Positions 25,790 through 36,831 of a stretch of DNA of 64,000 nucleotides are shown here, piece by piece. The stretch is from Homalodisca vitripennis. Lineage: Eukaryota > Arthropoda > Insecta > Hemiptera > Cicadellidae. The number at the start of each line of letters is the position of its first letter. The first letter of the stretch is position 1. The position numbers and the translations under genes were made by a program. The stretch covers positions 126,739,001 through 126,803,000 of the forward strand of contig NC_060211.1 in NCBI RefSeq assembly GCF_021130785.1. Direction: 5' to 3'. The notes under the pieces are model-generated. The model saw only the letters and a list, made by a program, of their open reading frames with translations. It did no database searches and was not told where the DNA came from.

Positions 25790-26450
25790 CCTTGTTTTTT
25801 TACTCGCTGGATTACTTCCTTAGTCTTGAGTTGAGCAATCTCGTAACTTCTATAATTAAGTTCAGTTATACTATGTTTAATTATTTTAAAAGACGATCTT
25901 TTCGATCCAACACGTTTTTGAAACAAAACTCAATTTTTTCGTTATATTTGAGTCCTTTATATAAAGAGTTGCAATTTTTATTGTCTCATTCATCAAGTTG
26001 TATAATTCTGTTATTTGTACAGATGTATGGTCTAGCATATTAGAACAGACTGTATGTATTTTGTATAAATTTCGCAATTAGCTTTACTAACATATCTAGT
26101 TTACCTCTTTTGAGGATTTTAATAAGAATATATGTAATTAATTTGAAAGTTCATTGTAATTGGAAAATAATTACTCTCCCATTGGGTCCTGCACTATACA
26201 CCAACTAAGCATGGTTTTGTATAATTTAGTCTATAACACAATATTGGTGTAGATCTTGAATTGTAGTGGGGCTATTTGAGTTTGCAGGTATGAATAAAGA
26301 ATTATTGTAATAGTTTTATATATCATTACCCCTACTGTTAGCTTTAATGCAACCCCAAAAGGGGTGATGGGTATTAAAATTCCCGCAAACAATAGTATTT
26401 TCCTTGTCACCATAAAATATATTTTCAAACCAAAAACTCTGGTTTTATTT
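24600..26450 (-). mobile_element. Degraded jockey-like non-LTR retrotransposon fragments
   Basis: Minus-strand reading shows an apurinic-endonuclease block G-N-F-N-T-H-H-P-F-W-G followed by N-S-R-G-N-D (about 26400-26330). Next is D-T-S-P-G-L-D-G-V-T with N-L-P-F-R-A-L-N-I-L-L (about 25650-25570). Lower down are S-K-A-N-W-Y-S-R-K-I (about 25020) and N-Y-R-P-I-S-I-L-P-I-F-P-K-L-L-E-K-T (about 24870-24810). These are landmarks of the endonuclease and reverse transcriptase of jockey-clade LINEs. The K-A-N-W-Y block normally precedes S-P-G-L-D-G but here follows it, so at least two fragments appear joined. Frames are full of stops and shifts, and a GA microsatellite interrupts the reverse-transcriptase part. 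Confidence 0.8.
25711..25788. repeat. (GA)n microsatellite inside the LINE remnant
   Basis: About 39 GA units with one AAAG interruption near the left end. It creates spurious Ser-Leu and Arg-Glu open frames on the two strands. Confidence 0.95.
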
Positions 26451-27632
26451 TTTCTTATTGGTGCTATACAAGTGTATAATATTATTGTTTCCAGTTGCTG
26501 CTATGTGGACCACTACAATGGACGTACCTCTTTGGAAGTACACAAGCATCTGCATGATGCAGCAAAGCATCGATAATATCGCTTGACTGGAATCATACAT
26601 GGTTCTACTCTGATCCTAACATAGTTCAGCAATATTGATTCGGGTAAACTGTCTGAACGAAATTGGTTGTAAAATACTGAGTGTCAGTTAAATCACCACT
26701 TATTCGTGTTTAATCCTGTGGGCACTAATGATTGGAAAGTCTCTACAAGAGATTGTTTCTGATATGATTTCCTCTTCTGACACATCCCGTTCAACGTAAA
26801 CAGCAAAAAAAACTACAAAAATTAATATAATAAATCGTTCTTAGTTCACTAAATATTGTCATTTAGAAACTACAAAATATAAATAAAGCCGTCGTAAATT
26901 TCTTTTTATTTTAAATTGGCTGACTTGGTATTTATAAGTACACAAATCTTTTGAAACGACAGCGGCACCTCAGTTACTCCTAATTGGCCTTTGAAGATAT
27001 CTGTATTACCTTTGACACGGAGGTTGAATGTCATCAGACAAACTTAAAATCAATCAGTGCGTCTGACCCTAAATCTAGAGAGCAATAACAAATCTATTGA
27101 GTTTTATTTCAAGTAACCCGATAAACGTTTGCCAAAAATGTCAAACCATTTATTTCCATTTATCACCTAGTGGTTCCTGGGGTTTCAGTAATTTACCTAA
27201 TTAAGGTCAAGGAGGCAGAATCTGAAAGACGGAAAGTGAAACTGTATCGTAAAGTCATGAATTTTGTGTTGAGGTACTTTTTTCCATGAGAGACTTCAAA
27301 GATTTCTATTGAATATGTTAGGGACAGTCGATTTAACAGAGCCTTAAATCAGTCAGGATACCGTACATTGTAGGTGTGGGGCTGCCCACAATGTTCGTTA
27401 TTTCTTTGTTGTGATCTCTATTCTTTGTTACCAAAATCCAATTTCTTAAATACCTACAACGTATTAATTATATTTAACAATCTTTAATTATATTAGAACT
27501 AGTTTTAATTGTAGCTACTTACTTGAAAAGGTAACAAAATCGTGTTTATAGTTAACAAAAGTAATATTTTTTTTATGGGATAGAACATTTATGGGGGTCG
27601 ATTAAAATAATCATGTAACTTTCAAAAATAAT
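26451..27632. other. Spacer without visible gene
   Basis: AT-rich. No exon, RNA gene or element that I can support. Confidence 0.5.
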
Positions 27633-27724
27633 TCCTTCGAGCCGGATTTGAACCAGCGACCTATGGATTTCAGCGTTCATTTTCACTCTACAGTCCACCG
27701 CTCTACCAACTGAGCTATCGAAGG
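27633..27724 (-). tRNA. tRNA-Tyr (GTA) with 19-nt intron
   Basis: Same mature sequence as the copy at 15760. The 19-nt intron has its own middle (AAAATGAACGC). The flanks, TAATTC before the 3' end and AGCTGA beyond the 5' end, resemble those of the other copies. Confidence 0.96.
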
Positions 27725-28139
27725 AGCTGAGGTAGAGTAAGTCGATATTCTTACATAAATGAACATTGTAAATACTCGTACGGTGATAATTTTAATAGCC
27801 GTAACATTATTAAAATTGTATATGCATTGCAGCTTCTACACATACAAATCTCCAAAAATACAAATAGGAAAACACCAATTAGTTTAGTTTTCCTTTTACA
27901 TAAATCTATACATAATACATTCAAGGAATTACAGAAATATATATTTATATCTTCAGGTGTACAAATCGAAGGCAGGTAGTATAGGTGGGTTTGATTTTTG
28001 TTGACTATTTTATGTCATGGATTTTATAATTTGTTTAACCTCAGCTATCTTTATTACATTTTTTATATCGAATCAGTTCCTCAGATTTAAAGTTGCCACT
28101 GAATCTCTGAAGACGGTCGAGCCCTAAAGTAAGGGAACC

Positions 28140-29166
28140 CAGGGTGTTCAGAAAAGGGTGTAACAAACTTCTGTGGCTGATATTACTTATCATTTAAACA
28201 AAAAATGTCATATAAGCAAATATCGAGAAATGTGTCGTTTAGCCGCTACTCTTCATTTTGTATTTTTTTTACAAAAAATATTACCTCTAAAACTAGTAAA
28301 GTTCAGATACCAAATTTTGCACATGGGTTGTGATAAAAAAATGGAAACTTTAAATCATAATTGTGTGATTTGTTTTAATCTTAACAAAATTGCACCTGAC
28401 GATATGGTTATAACAGCTGTTGCCTCTCAAATTATAATTAATGACAGATGCTCCCGGTTTGTGCAAGCCTTTAAAGTAAACGTGCTCGCTTATACATAGG
28501 CGGATTGCGTTGAAAAAGAACCGTTGAAATTTCAATATAAATTCTTAAATAGTTGGTATGCAGTAAATTTTTAAAGCCATTTTTGTTATTAGCCTAAAAT
28601 GTTTTGACAGGTGCTATTTTGTTAATACTAAAGGAAATGTTAGTATGAAAGGAAAATGCTAATATTATTACTATTATTGTAATCCACATATTCTTGCTAA
28701 CGTTGTATATTTGTTAGTATTATAGTATTAAATATTATTCTTATTATCATACAATGTGTAAATACATTTCAAACCCTCTCTTTACTGCATTATCGTGTAC
28801 AATAAGCAAATATTCTTTGGGTATTAATATTACTGTAAGAGGGAATACAGAGTCATTCAATGATCCGTTAACATTTATGCAAACGAAAGACTCGATTTAT
28901 TTACTAAGAATATATTTATAAATTAGTGGTCGCATATTTGTGTCTACCATTTAGCAATTTAACGTAGTATTGAAATGCTCTATACTATTTAACATGATTT
29001 AAAAAAGTGTTTATTTGAGTGCTCCCTTCTTTATGATTAATTTCAAAAGTAAATTGTATTTTTATTAAATATAGTTGAAAATGAATTATATATAATTCAA
29101 GTACATTGCATTTTTAAATAAAAAGTTTACTAAAAGCCTAATTTCGATACAATTTGGAACACACTG
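28140..29166. mobile_element. Probable degenerate DNA transposon with short inverted ends
   Basis: The left end is CAGGGTGTTC and the right end is GAACACACTG, whose reverse complement CAGTGTGTTC matches at nine of ten bases. The left end continues AGAAAAGGGTGTAACAAACT, a style of terminus common in arthropod repeats. The interior has a 108-codon plus-strand frame (28173-28499) with no recognisable transposase motif, so it is either non-autonomous or badly decayed. Confidence 0.42.
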
Positions 29167-30247
29167 TATATTTCAATTTCTTAGTTTGACACACACACTT
29201 CTTATACTCTCAACGGACAAATAAAAAAAATCATGGATATATACAATTCAAAGAGGTTGAAATGTGGTTGCAACCCCTAAAAGAAATATATTTTTGTTTT
29301 TACAACTTCCCGACGTTCAAAAAAGGTGAAATTTGGACACGCGTGTTTATTATACACTCAACAGACTATATACACCGGAAATACCTTGCACTGGCTAGAT
29401 TAAAATTACCGGAAGTACTCGCTTTTTGACTGATATAGTTTTTCTTTCAAGACCAACGTATGTGTATCCTTTCTTAATTGGGACAACAATGCACCTTAAT
29501 TATGTAACATTCTATAATATTGCATCCGAAGATAAAATATGCTATCACTTGAAACGTTGCGGTTGCGTGCTATCATGCGGAAAAAAACTGATTAGAAATA
29601 TATGACAGATAAAAAAATCTCACACTGAGTAAACTCTAACAGTAACACAATTTTTCCAGTATTTGAAATTTACTTCATCAAAATGAAGACATTAATAGGA
29701 AATTTAAGTCGATTGCAGCTCAAAACAAAGATTTAGTACGGCAGCGCTATGTACGCGTTACCGAATAGAACTAGTCTTACTGGATAAAGCTTCAATTATA
29801 ACAAGCCCCATATGGATGCAATGTCTCTCTTAGTACAGCTTTTACTAGCCCAATGAATGACGGTGTTTTAATTCATTATAATATGACATGTTTGTTTCAC
29901 TTTTGTACTGTTGAACGAATTTTTTATACAAATAACACTAAAATATCTAATAGCATTTAAGTTATCAACTAATAAAGTTGTATAACATTACATATTTATG
30001 CAAAGTTTGCCGTTATAAACTCTTTACTTCTTTACGAAAATCTAATTTTTTAAATATTTTTAAACAATTGTATAACATAACAATTTAATTTTTAGTAAAA
30101 GTTAATACATTTTTGTGATAAAAATGTTGATCGGTTTGTTACACATTGTTCTAATAATTATATTTTTGTAAATGTAGAGCATTAAAAAAATATAAAGGGA
30201 GGTGTATGTTAATAAATAAAAATATTCATTGGAGATACAAAAATAAT
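29167..30247. other. AT-rich spacer
   Basis: Nothing supported beyond low-complexity AT sequence. Confidence 0.5.
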
Positions 30248-30339
30248 TCCTTCGAGCCGGATTTGAACCAGCGACCTATGGATGTCTGCTTTCGCTTTCA
30301 CTCTACAGTCCACCGCTCTACCAACTGAGCTATCGAAGG
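30248..30339 (-). tRNA. tRNA-Tyr (GTA) with 19-nt intron
   Basis: Mature sequence as in the other copies. The intron middle is AAAGCGAAAGCAGAC. It lies 1.8 kb upstream of lipocalin C on the opposite strand. Confidence 0.96.
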
Positions 30340-32174
30340 AGCTGAGGTTGTATGAGTCATAGTTCCTATATATGCAACTCAGGATATATAATAAGATAGT
30401 ATACGTAATCAAGGCATTATATATGTCATATTATAATAATGCGTTATTGTTGAACGTTTTTCAATTTCATCTCAGTTCACGTTAGGAATTTTATCTTGTA
30501 GAGAATAGAGTGTTTTGGAAAATTGATTGTATATACGTAGACCAGTTTAGAAAATTAATTTTCTATTACATAATTACTTTTTAGTAGATTTAAAATTTGG
30601 CGCCGTGTTAAAAAATTGTGGTATTGGCTTTGAGTAACTTTCAATTTGTGAAATTAAAATTATTTTTTACTTTTTAGTTCTTTGATTTTAGTGCAAGTAT
30701 ATTTAATTTTATTTAAAAAATTGTAATATTTTTTATTTAGTGACTCCAATAATTAGTAAATATATTATTTTACAAAAGAATGTGCCGATGCTTACTGATT
30801 CATTCATTTCATCAAGGCTAAGAACCTAGACTTCTTCCGATCTGATTTAATTTCTTGGCATCCGTGAGGTAATCGGTGGCAATAGCTTAAAAAGTAAAGG
30901 TCGGCAATATATTCTATCTCTTTGCTTTTTGCCATGTTTCAAACGCCTCTTGGAGGAATCCTGATACAAGTAGAAACACATGCCGTGTCTATGGGGTAAG
31001 CTATGTTTATTTGAGAGTTTTACTTTCTAGACTCCCTCCTATCTTACTGCTATAAGACAGATTGCCCATTCGTTCCAATATAAATTTCACTTCAACGATT
31101 AGTGTGTATGGACGTGAAGTGTATTCTCTTGCATCGGTGAGTTAAGAAGACAACGTCTCATCTCAGTAAGTAAGTCTATGTTTCAGTTATCACCGTCTCG
31201 TTGGTCCGGGCCATGATTCAAATGATTCCTATATGAACGTCATTTGGAATCCTGAAAATCTTACAGCAACTATGAGGTTTAAAATGGTGATTTCAAAAAT
31301 TTAAATTTCAGCACTGAACCTCTTTTATTGCTCTTGACAAATTCGACATTAACTTCTATTCGAAGTCAGTTAAAAGGATCAATTGTTTTATACACATTTT
31401 TTTTTATCTACACCACGTGTTGCTTAAAAGCCATCGCTGAGGTTGAATGTAAAATTTGAACTGTATACATCATTTCATTCTAGAGATGTCCTACAGTACA
31501 GACAATCATACAGAAAAGAAATTGTTACACTTCCGGCAGACAAAAGAAAAATTGTGTCAGCTTACTAGTGATAGATTTCAATGATGCACAGCCAAATGAC
31601 ATGACAGAGCATGCGCCATCATAGATACACAGACAACTCATTCTTGTCTATGTAGAAATGAGGTTTTATGTAAAGTGGAAAGTCTACAGACGAAGCCTTT
31701 CACTAAAAATCTTGTAACATGGTACATTGATAATTTGATTAATTAAGTTGCGCTTCATTGCAGTTTTTAAATACGATAAAAGTATACACGCCAAGTTACC
31801 AAAAGATGGTGTTGTAGGCATTTCACATGTTAAAACCTCATAAGATTGTGTTCTGTTTGTTAACAAATTCAGATAAACGTTCAACTATTATATAAATCAA
31901 TTTTAAGATGTTCAGAACTCCATATTTGGCTTCCTGGATAAGTAACTGACATTATGAACCGTACTAAATTCTTAGATGTATATTGATAACGTGATTAATG
32001 ATGATACTATCTCGGCATGATGACACTCAGAGCGATTGATGACTGAGATATGATGAGAACTATTTACCGCGCGTTGATTGTGTCACCGATATGATATATT
32101 CTCTCTTCAGTCCAGTCCTCCTCTGTAAGTTCTACTATTCACTGATATAGGGTTTCCAGTAATTAACTTTCAAC
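30340..32174. other. Spacer and presumed promoter region of lipocalin C
   Basis: No gene recognised. TTCAGTCCAGTCC at 32106-32118 contains TCAGT, the arthropod initiator consensus, about 65 bases upstream of the first lipocalin C codon. No TATA box lies at the expected distance. The rest is AT-rich. Confidence 0.4.
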
Positions 32175-35100
32175 ATGATTAATGGATACATGAGCATACG
32201 TATTATGTCAGCTTTAAGCTTGTTTTTCCTGCAAGTTCCACTTACATTTCCTCAGAAAATGTCAATGGGTTACTGCCCGATTGTATCGCGTGTGGCCGAC
32301 TTTGATTTAGAGAAGGTACTCTTATTGCCTAATTAGTTTGTACCAAAAGTATGTTTATGGCTAAATATATATGTCGAGTATATTATATTCCGTGAAAAGA
32401 AATACTCAATTTGTGAATAACGTTTTGGGTACTACGATTCTAAAAATGTTTACTCAAATTTGGCATGTATAGTTTGCTGTCTAATAGTATTTTTAATTTG
32501 GCAACACTATTAAATTATATAAGTAATTTCAGTACAAAAATATACGTTCAAAATGGCTCAAACTGTTTTGAATATAGTTCCTTTATAATCCCATTATGAG
32601 TTCAACAAACATTTTCAAAACGTGTATATACAATTTATTGAATAATTGTACATTTTTCCAATGTATCATCGAAGCCTCGAGCATACAACTGGTGATAGCC
32701 ACTGTATGGAATATGTAATTATTATGAAATTTACATATTGATCTATTCCTAAATTTGTAAGTATATCTATTAAACGTATAGGTACTTTTAATTTTTTGTT
32801 AATTTTATAAAATCCCGTTAGTAGCTTAATTGAAAATAATTCACTTCATTTCTCTATAAATATTTTTTAATATTGATAAAAGATTGAATTTTAATTTAGA
32901 TTACATGCGGATTCAAGACAGTACGGCGATATTACAGGGTTTAAATTGAAAAGTGATGATAAAATACGGTGTATAATTTATAAACATTTACATAAAACCT
33001 CTTTTTAACTTTTATGAGGTGTTAACACAAAAACCAACACTATTTGTACAAAAAACAAATGAGCTCATCCTTTATATTAAAGTATCATTTATCGAGTGAC
33101 AATAATATCATTAATAATATCCAGATAAAACTTCCTGTTTTAAAAATTACATTTATTTTTTTATTTAGTGCAAAGGTGTAGTTGAAGCCTTAAAGCCTAA
33201 ACGATGCACCCATCAAACTACACTTTCTGGTAATATTTGTTATTCTGGAAATGGCAAACTTCATAGAATGTAGGTGGAACCAGTTTTTATCATAGTTACC
33301 ATTTAATTGTTTTATTTTGTCACTCGCATTCTATTTTACATTTGGCACTATAGTCCGTATTACAGAATCATTGTGTATGAATAAGTTTTACGCCATTTTG
33401 CGCCAATATTTCAATAAATTAGTAGATTTAACCTCATATCCCTAGTCTCAGGGCCAAAGTGTTGTTATTGTCGCTTACAGATGGTAAGACGTCAACTTAA
33501 ATATTAAATTTCAAACAATTTCCAAAAATTAATTACTTCTAACACTGGTTCCGCCCCACAGTTTATGGGTGTCTGGTATCAACAAGCCACCGTGAGCTCG
33601 GTCCTGAAAGATGACGTCACTTGCACCAAGTACACTTATAAACCCGGTAAACACGGGTCTTTCATCATCGATTCCAAAATGACAAGTAAGTAAGTTTTGT
33701 TAAAAGTTTCTCAATCTGTTTTGAAATTAATACTGTTTTTACCTTACACATGGTTGTAATGTGTACTAAAAATTAGACGCATCTTGATTTTGAACAGTTT
33801 TTTATGAAATTTCATTAGCTGTCTAAAATAAAATATAACTGTTCTATATATGGCCTATGTTGATAAGTCAGACCTTTGAATTTCTAGGTAATCCCCATCT
33901 CTATGGTGATTGTATTACATAATTATTTTTTTTGTAAAGATATTTCTGTTCTTTAAAACATATATAGTTTAAATCAATTTTAATTTTATAGTAGTTATCT
34001 CATTGTTATGAATTAAATTTTATATGCTCAGTATTTTTCCATTATTTTCACAGTTTACTCGATATAAAATGTGTTTAATAGTTTTCTGTGTGTATAGCCT
34101 ATATATAATTCGATATTTCCTTTTTCGTCGCAGTGGCAAATGTTTCAGGTGGCAACAGATTTTAGCATTGGGTGCAATATCTTCTAACAGACTGTTACAA
34201 AACTAAATACTTAACTGTACTTTCTACCCTTTTATACCTTTTCTTCGTAGCTTCTAGACTTTCTTAATAGCTTAATATCATCTTTTTATATTAAATATCT
34301 TTTTTAAAATTGGCCATAAAAATAAACGCCAAAATAAATTACCACTTTAACACACATCTACTCGTACTTCATTTAATTAAGCCAATTATTTGTCTGCACA
34401 GAAGCGGTGAACCACTAGAAATCCATGGAGTAGCCAAACCCAAGAGACACAATCACGAGATCGAAGTCGGTCACTTCTCTGTGATCAGCAGAGATGGTGA
34501 GTATTTGAGATCTATGATCAAGCTTTCATACAGAAGCGATGAACTACTAGAAATACATGGAGTAGCCAAACCCAAGAGACACAATCACGAGATCGAAGCT
34601 GGTCACTTCTCTGTGATCAGCAGAGATGGTGAGTATTTGAGATCTATGATCAAGCTTTCATACAGAAGCGGTGAACTACTAGAAATACATGGAGTAGCCA
34701 AACCCAAGAGACACAATCACGAGATCGAAGCTGGTCACTTCTCTGTGATCAGCAGAGATGGTGAGTATTTGAGATCTATGATCAAGCTTTCATACAGAAG
34801 CGGTGAACTACTAGAAATACATGGAGTAGCCAAACCCAAGAGACACAATCACGAGATCGAAGCTGGTCACTTCTCTGTGATCAGCAGAGATGGTGAGTAT
34901 TTGAGATCTATGATCAAGCTTTCATACAGAAGCGGTGAACTACTAGAAATACATGGAGTAGCCAAACCCAAGAGACACAATCACGAGATCGAAGCTGGTC
35001 ACTTCTCTGTGATCAGCAGAGATGGTGAGTATTTGAGATCTATGATCAAGCTTTCATACAGAAGCGGTGAACTACTAGAAATACATGGAGTAGCCAAACC

Positions 35101-36831
35101 CAAGAGACACAATCACGAGATCGAAGCTGGTCACTTCTCTGTGATCAGCAGAGATGGTGAGTATTTGAGATCTATGATCAAGCTTTCATATTGTTGAATA
35201 AATTCAATTATACTTAGCACATACGTTGAATCAATAGTGTTGAATTGGTTAGAGAATAAAACGAATAGATATTGTAAATTACCAAATAAGGAAGAAAACT
35301 AATAAAGTACTATGCCAAAATGATGTACGAGTATAATGTGATGTAAAGATGTAAAGCACTCAGACGACTACAATGTGCTGGCCACGGACTACGACAGCTA
35401 CGCTCTCATATACAGCTGTTGGGAGCTCCGCAGTCTACTCGTATACAAGAGCCGTGAGTAGTTTATTATCATTATTATTACAGTGTATACAAATGTTAAA
35501 GATATTATGATTTGTTGATTCTCATCAATTTCTTGTAAGACTTGGTTGTGCAGAAGTATTTCCTTATATTCTTAAAAATAAATAGTACGACTATGTCATG
35601 ACAAATTGTTACAGAAACCGAAATCACTCATACCGAAGTACAGCTCATGTGTACAAAAGTACTTGTGTACAGAAATACTTTTCATGCTGATAAAAATACT
35701 ATTTCTATATATAAGTACTTTAGTAGATCATATCTCTAAATGATAAAATAATAAACTATTTCGTGTAATTTAAGTTTTTTATTGTAATAAGAGTTTTAAT
35801 TGAGATCTACATTTAAAGCAAAGAGATATTACGAAGTTAAAACATTTGTATTTATCCGTACTACCGTAAGAAAACAAATCTCCCAAAACTTTATTTGCTT
35901 AAAACATATTAAAACAAAATTAAACACTTACAACAAAAGCCGTTTTTCGAGATGAACTTTCAATGCCAATCAACTCCTTAAAAAACAATGTACAGAGTAC
36001 AGGTTTGCCTGTGGAAATCTTGTAAATTACGCACTCATACACAACATTATTATGAAATATCCAAGACATAAATCATCCTTGAAGAATTGTGTATAATTTA
36101 TTTATTTTTGGCACACTTCGAGATTGAGAACTAACTGCGTGAATGGAGAAGATAGCTTTTTTTTATAAATTCTCCTGATGCCTACAACTTTTATGCGATT
36201 ACATAAACTTCAACTTTTAAGGCAGATCCCATGGTTGTTATCCAATATACCGAATCAGCCGAATAAAACTCATAATCTCATTAAGGAAACTACGAATCAG
36301 CTATCACTGACTGCTCAAGGACAAAATGAATCCTAAAACACGAATTTAGCCAACTCACAACAAGACTTCTTTTGGTCCTTAATGGTCCCTTTAGTGACCG
36401 TAATAGTAGGAACACTTCTGAATGTGATTTTATATATCAGATTATCGCTAACGTAAACATTTCTTTCGCAAGACATGAACTCCGCAACACGGAGTTTAAG
36501 TATTTGTTTATATTTTTGTAGCCGATAATTCAGCTATCGGCAGTTACCTATTACAATTCCAAACCTGGGTTTGGAGGATTTATGTTCTTTTTAAATCAAT
36601 TTATGAATGGTTGTCCAGCAAGATGAATTGTATCAAATATTTTTTCCAGAATCACTGGAGATTCTAAGCAGGGAACGGATGTTTAACACGTCAGTGATCG
36701 TGAGCGCTTTCCCCGAAGTGCGCCGGCAGAGGCTGGAGGAGGTGTATGGAAGGATACACACTGTCGACCAGCTCAACTGTACCGATGTCCAGGAGGATCT
36801 CTCCAGCTTCTTCCCTCTGGAACATGTCTGA
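32175..36831 (+). CDS. Lipocalin gene C, complete, five exon positions with exon 3 repeated
   Basis: Exons: 32175-32315, 33562-33689, 34402-34496 (first of six copies), 35364-35453 and 36650-36831. Taking one exon 3 copy, phases 0, 2, 1 and 1 join cleanly into about 211 residues. Exon 1 gives a signal peptide and M-G-Y-C-P-I-V-S-R-V-A-D-F-D-L-E-K. Exon 2 begins F-M-G-V-W-Y-Q-Q-A, the lipocalin G-x-W motif. Exon 3 has G-E-P-L-E-I-H-G-V-A-K-P-K. Exon 4 has V-L-A-T-D-Y-D-S-Y-A-L-I-Y-S-C. Exon 5 has L-E-I-L-S-R-E-R and V-D-Q-L-N-C and ends in TGA. The four cysteines match gene B. Two donors stand four bases apart at exon 2 (after 33685 or 33689), and only the second keeps the frame. Exon 1 is only 47 codons, and the start could also be the Met at 32190. 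Role inferred from the family: secreted hydrophobic-ligand carrier. Confidence 0.88.
34402..35197 (+). repeat. Six tandem copies of lipocalin C exon 3 (132-bp unit: 95-nt exon plus 37-nt intron)
   Basis: Exon starts are 34402, 34534, 34666, 34798, 34930 and 35062. Copies 2-6 have the acceptor CTTTCATACAG, copy 1 has TTTGTCTGCACAG, and every copy ends GAGATG before GTGAGT. Copies 3-6 are nearly or fully identical, while copies 1 and 2 differ by a few codons (P-L versus L-L, E-V versus E-A, S-D versus S-G). The unit is a multiple of three, so the unspliced array reads as one open frame of about 44 residues per copy. The 37-nt spacers are shorter than introns normally spliced in insects. Confidence 0.94.

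Noticed and set aside
25624..25926. Ser-Leu and Arg-Glu rich open frames
   Set aside because: Translation of the GA microsatellite. The real signal there is the D-T-S-P-G-L-D-G LINE remnant.
28173..28499. 108-codon plus-strand frame
   Set aside because: No known motif, and it lies inside a probable decayed transposon. Composition is like random AT-rich sequence.
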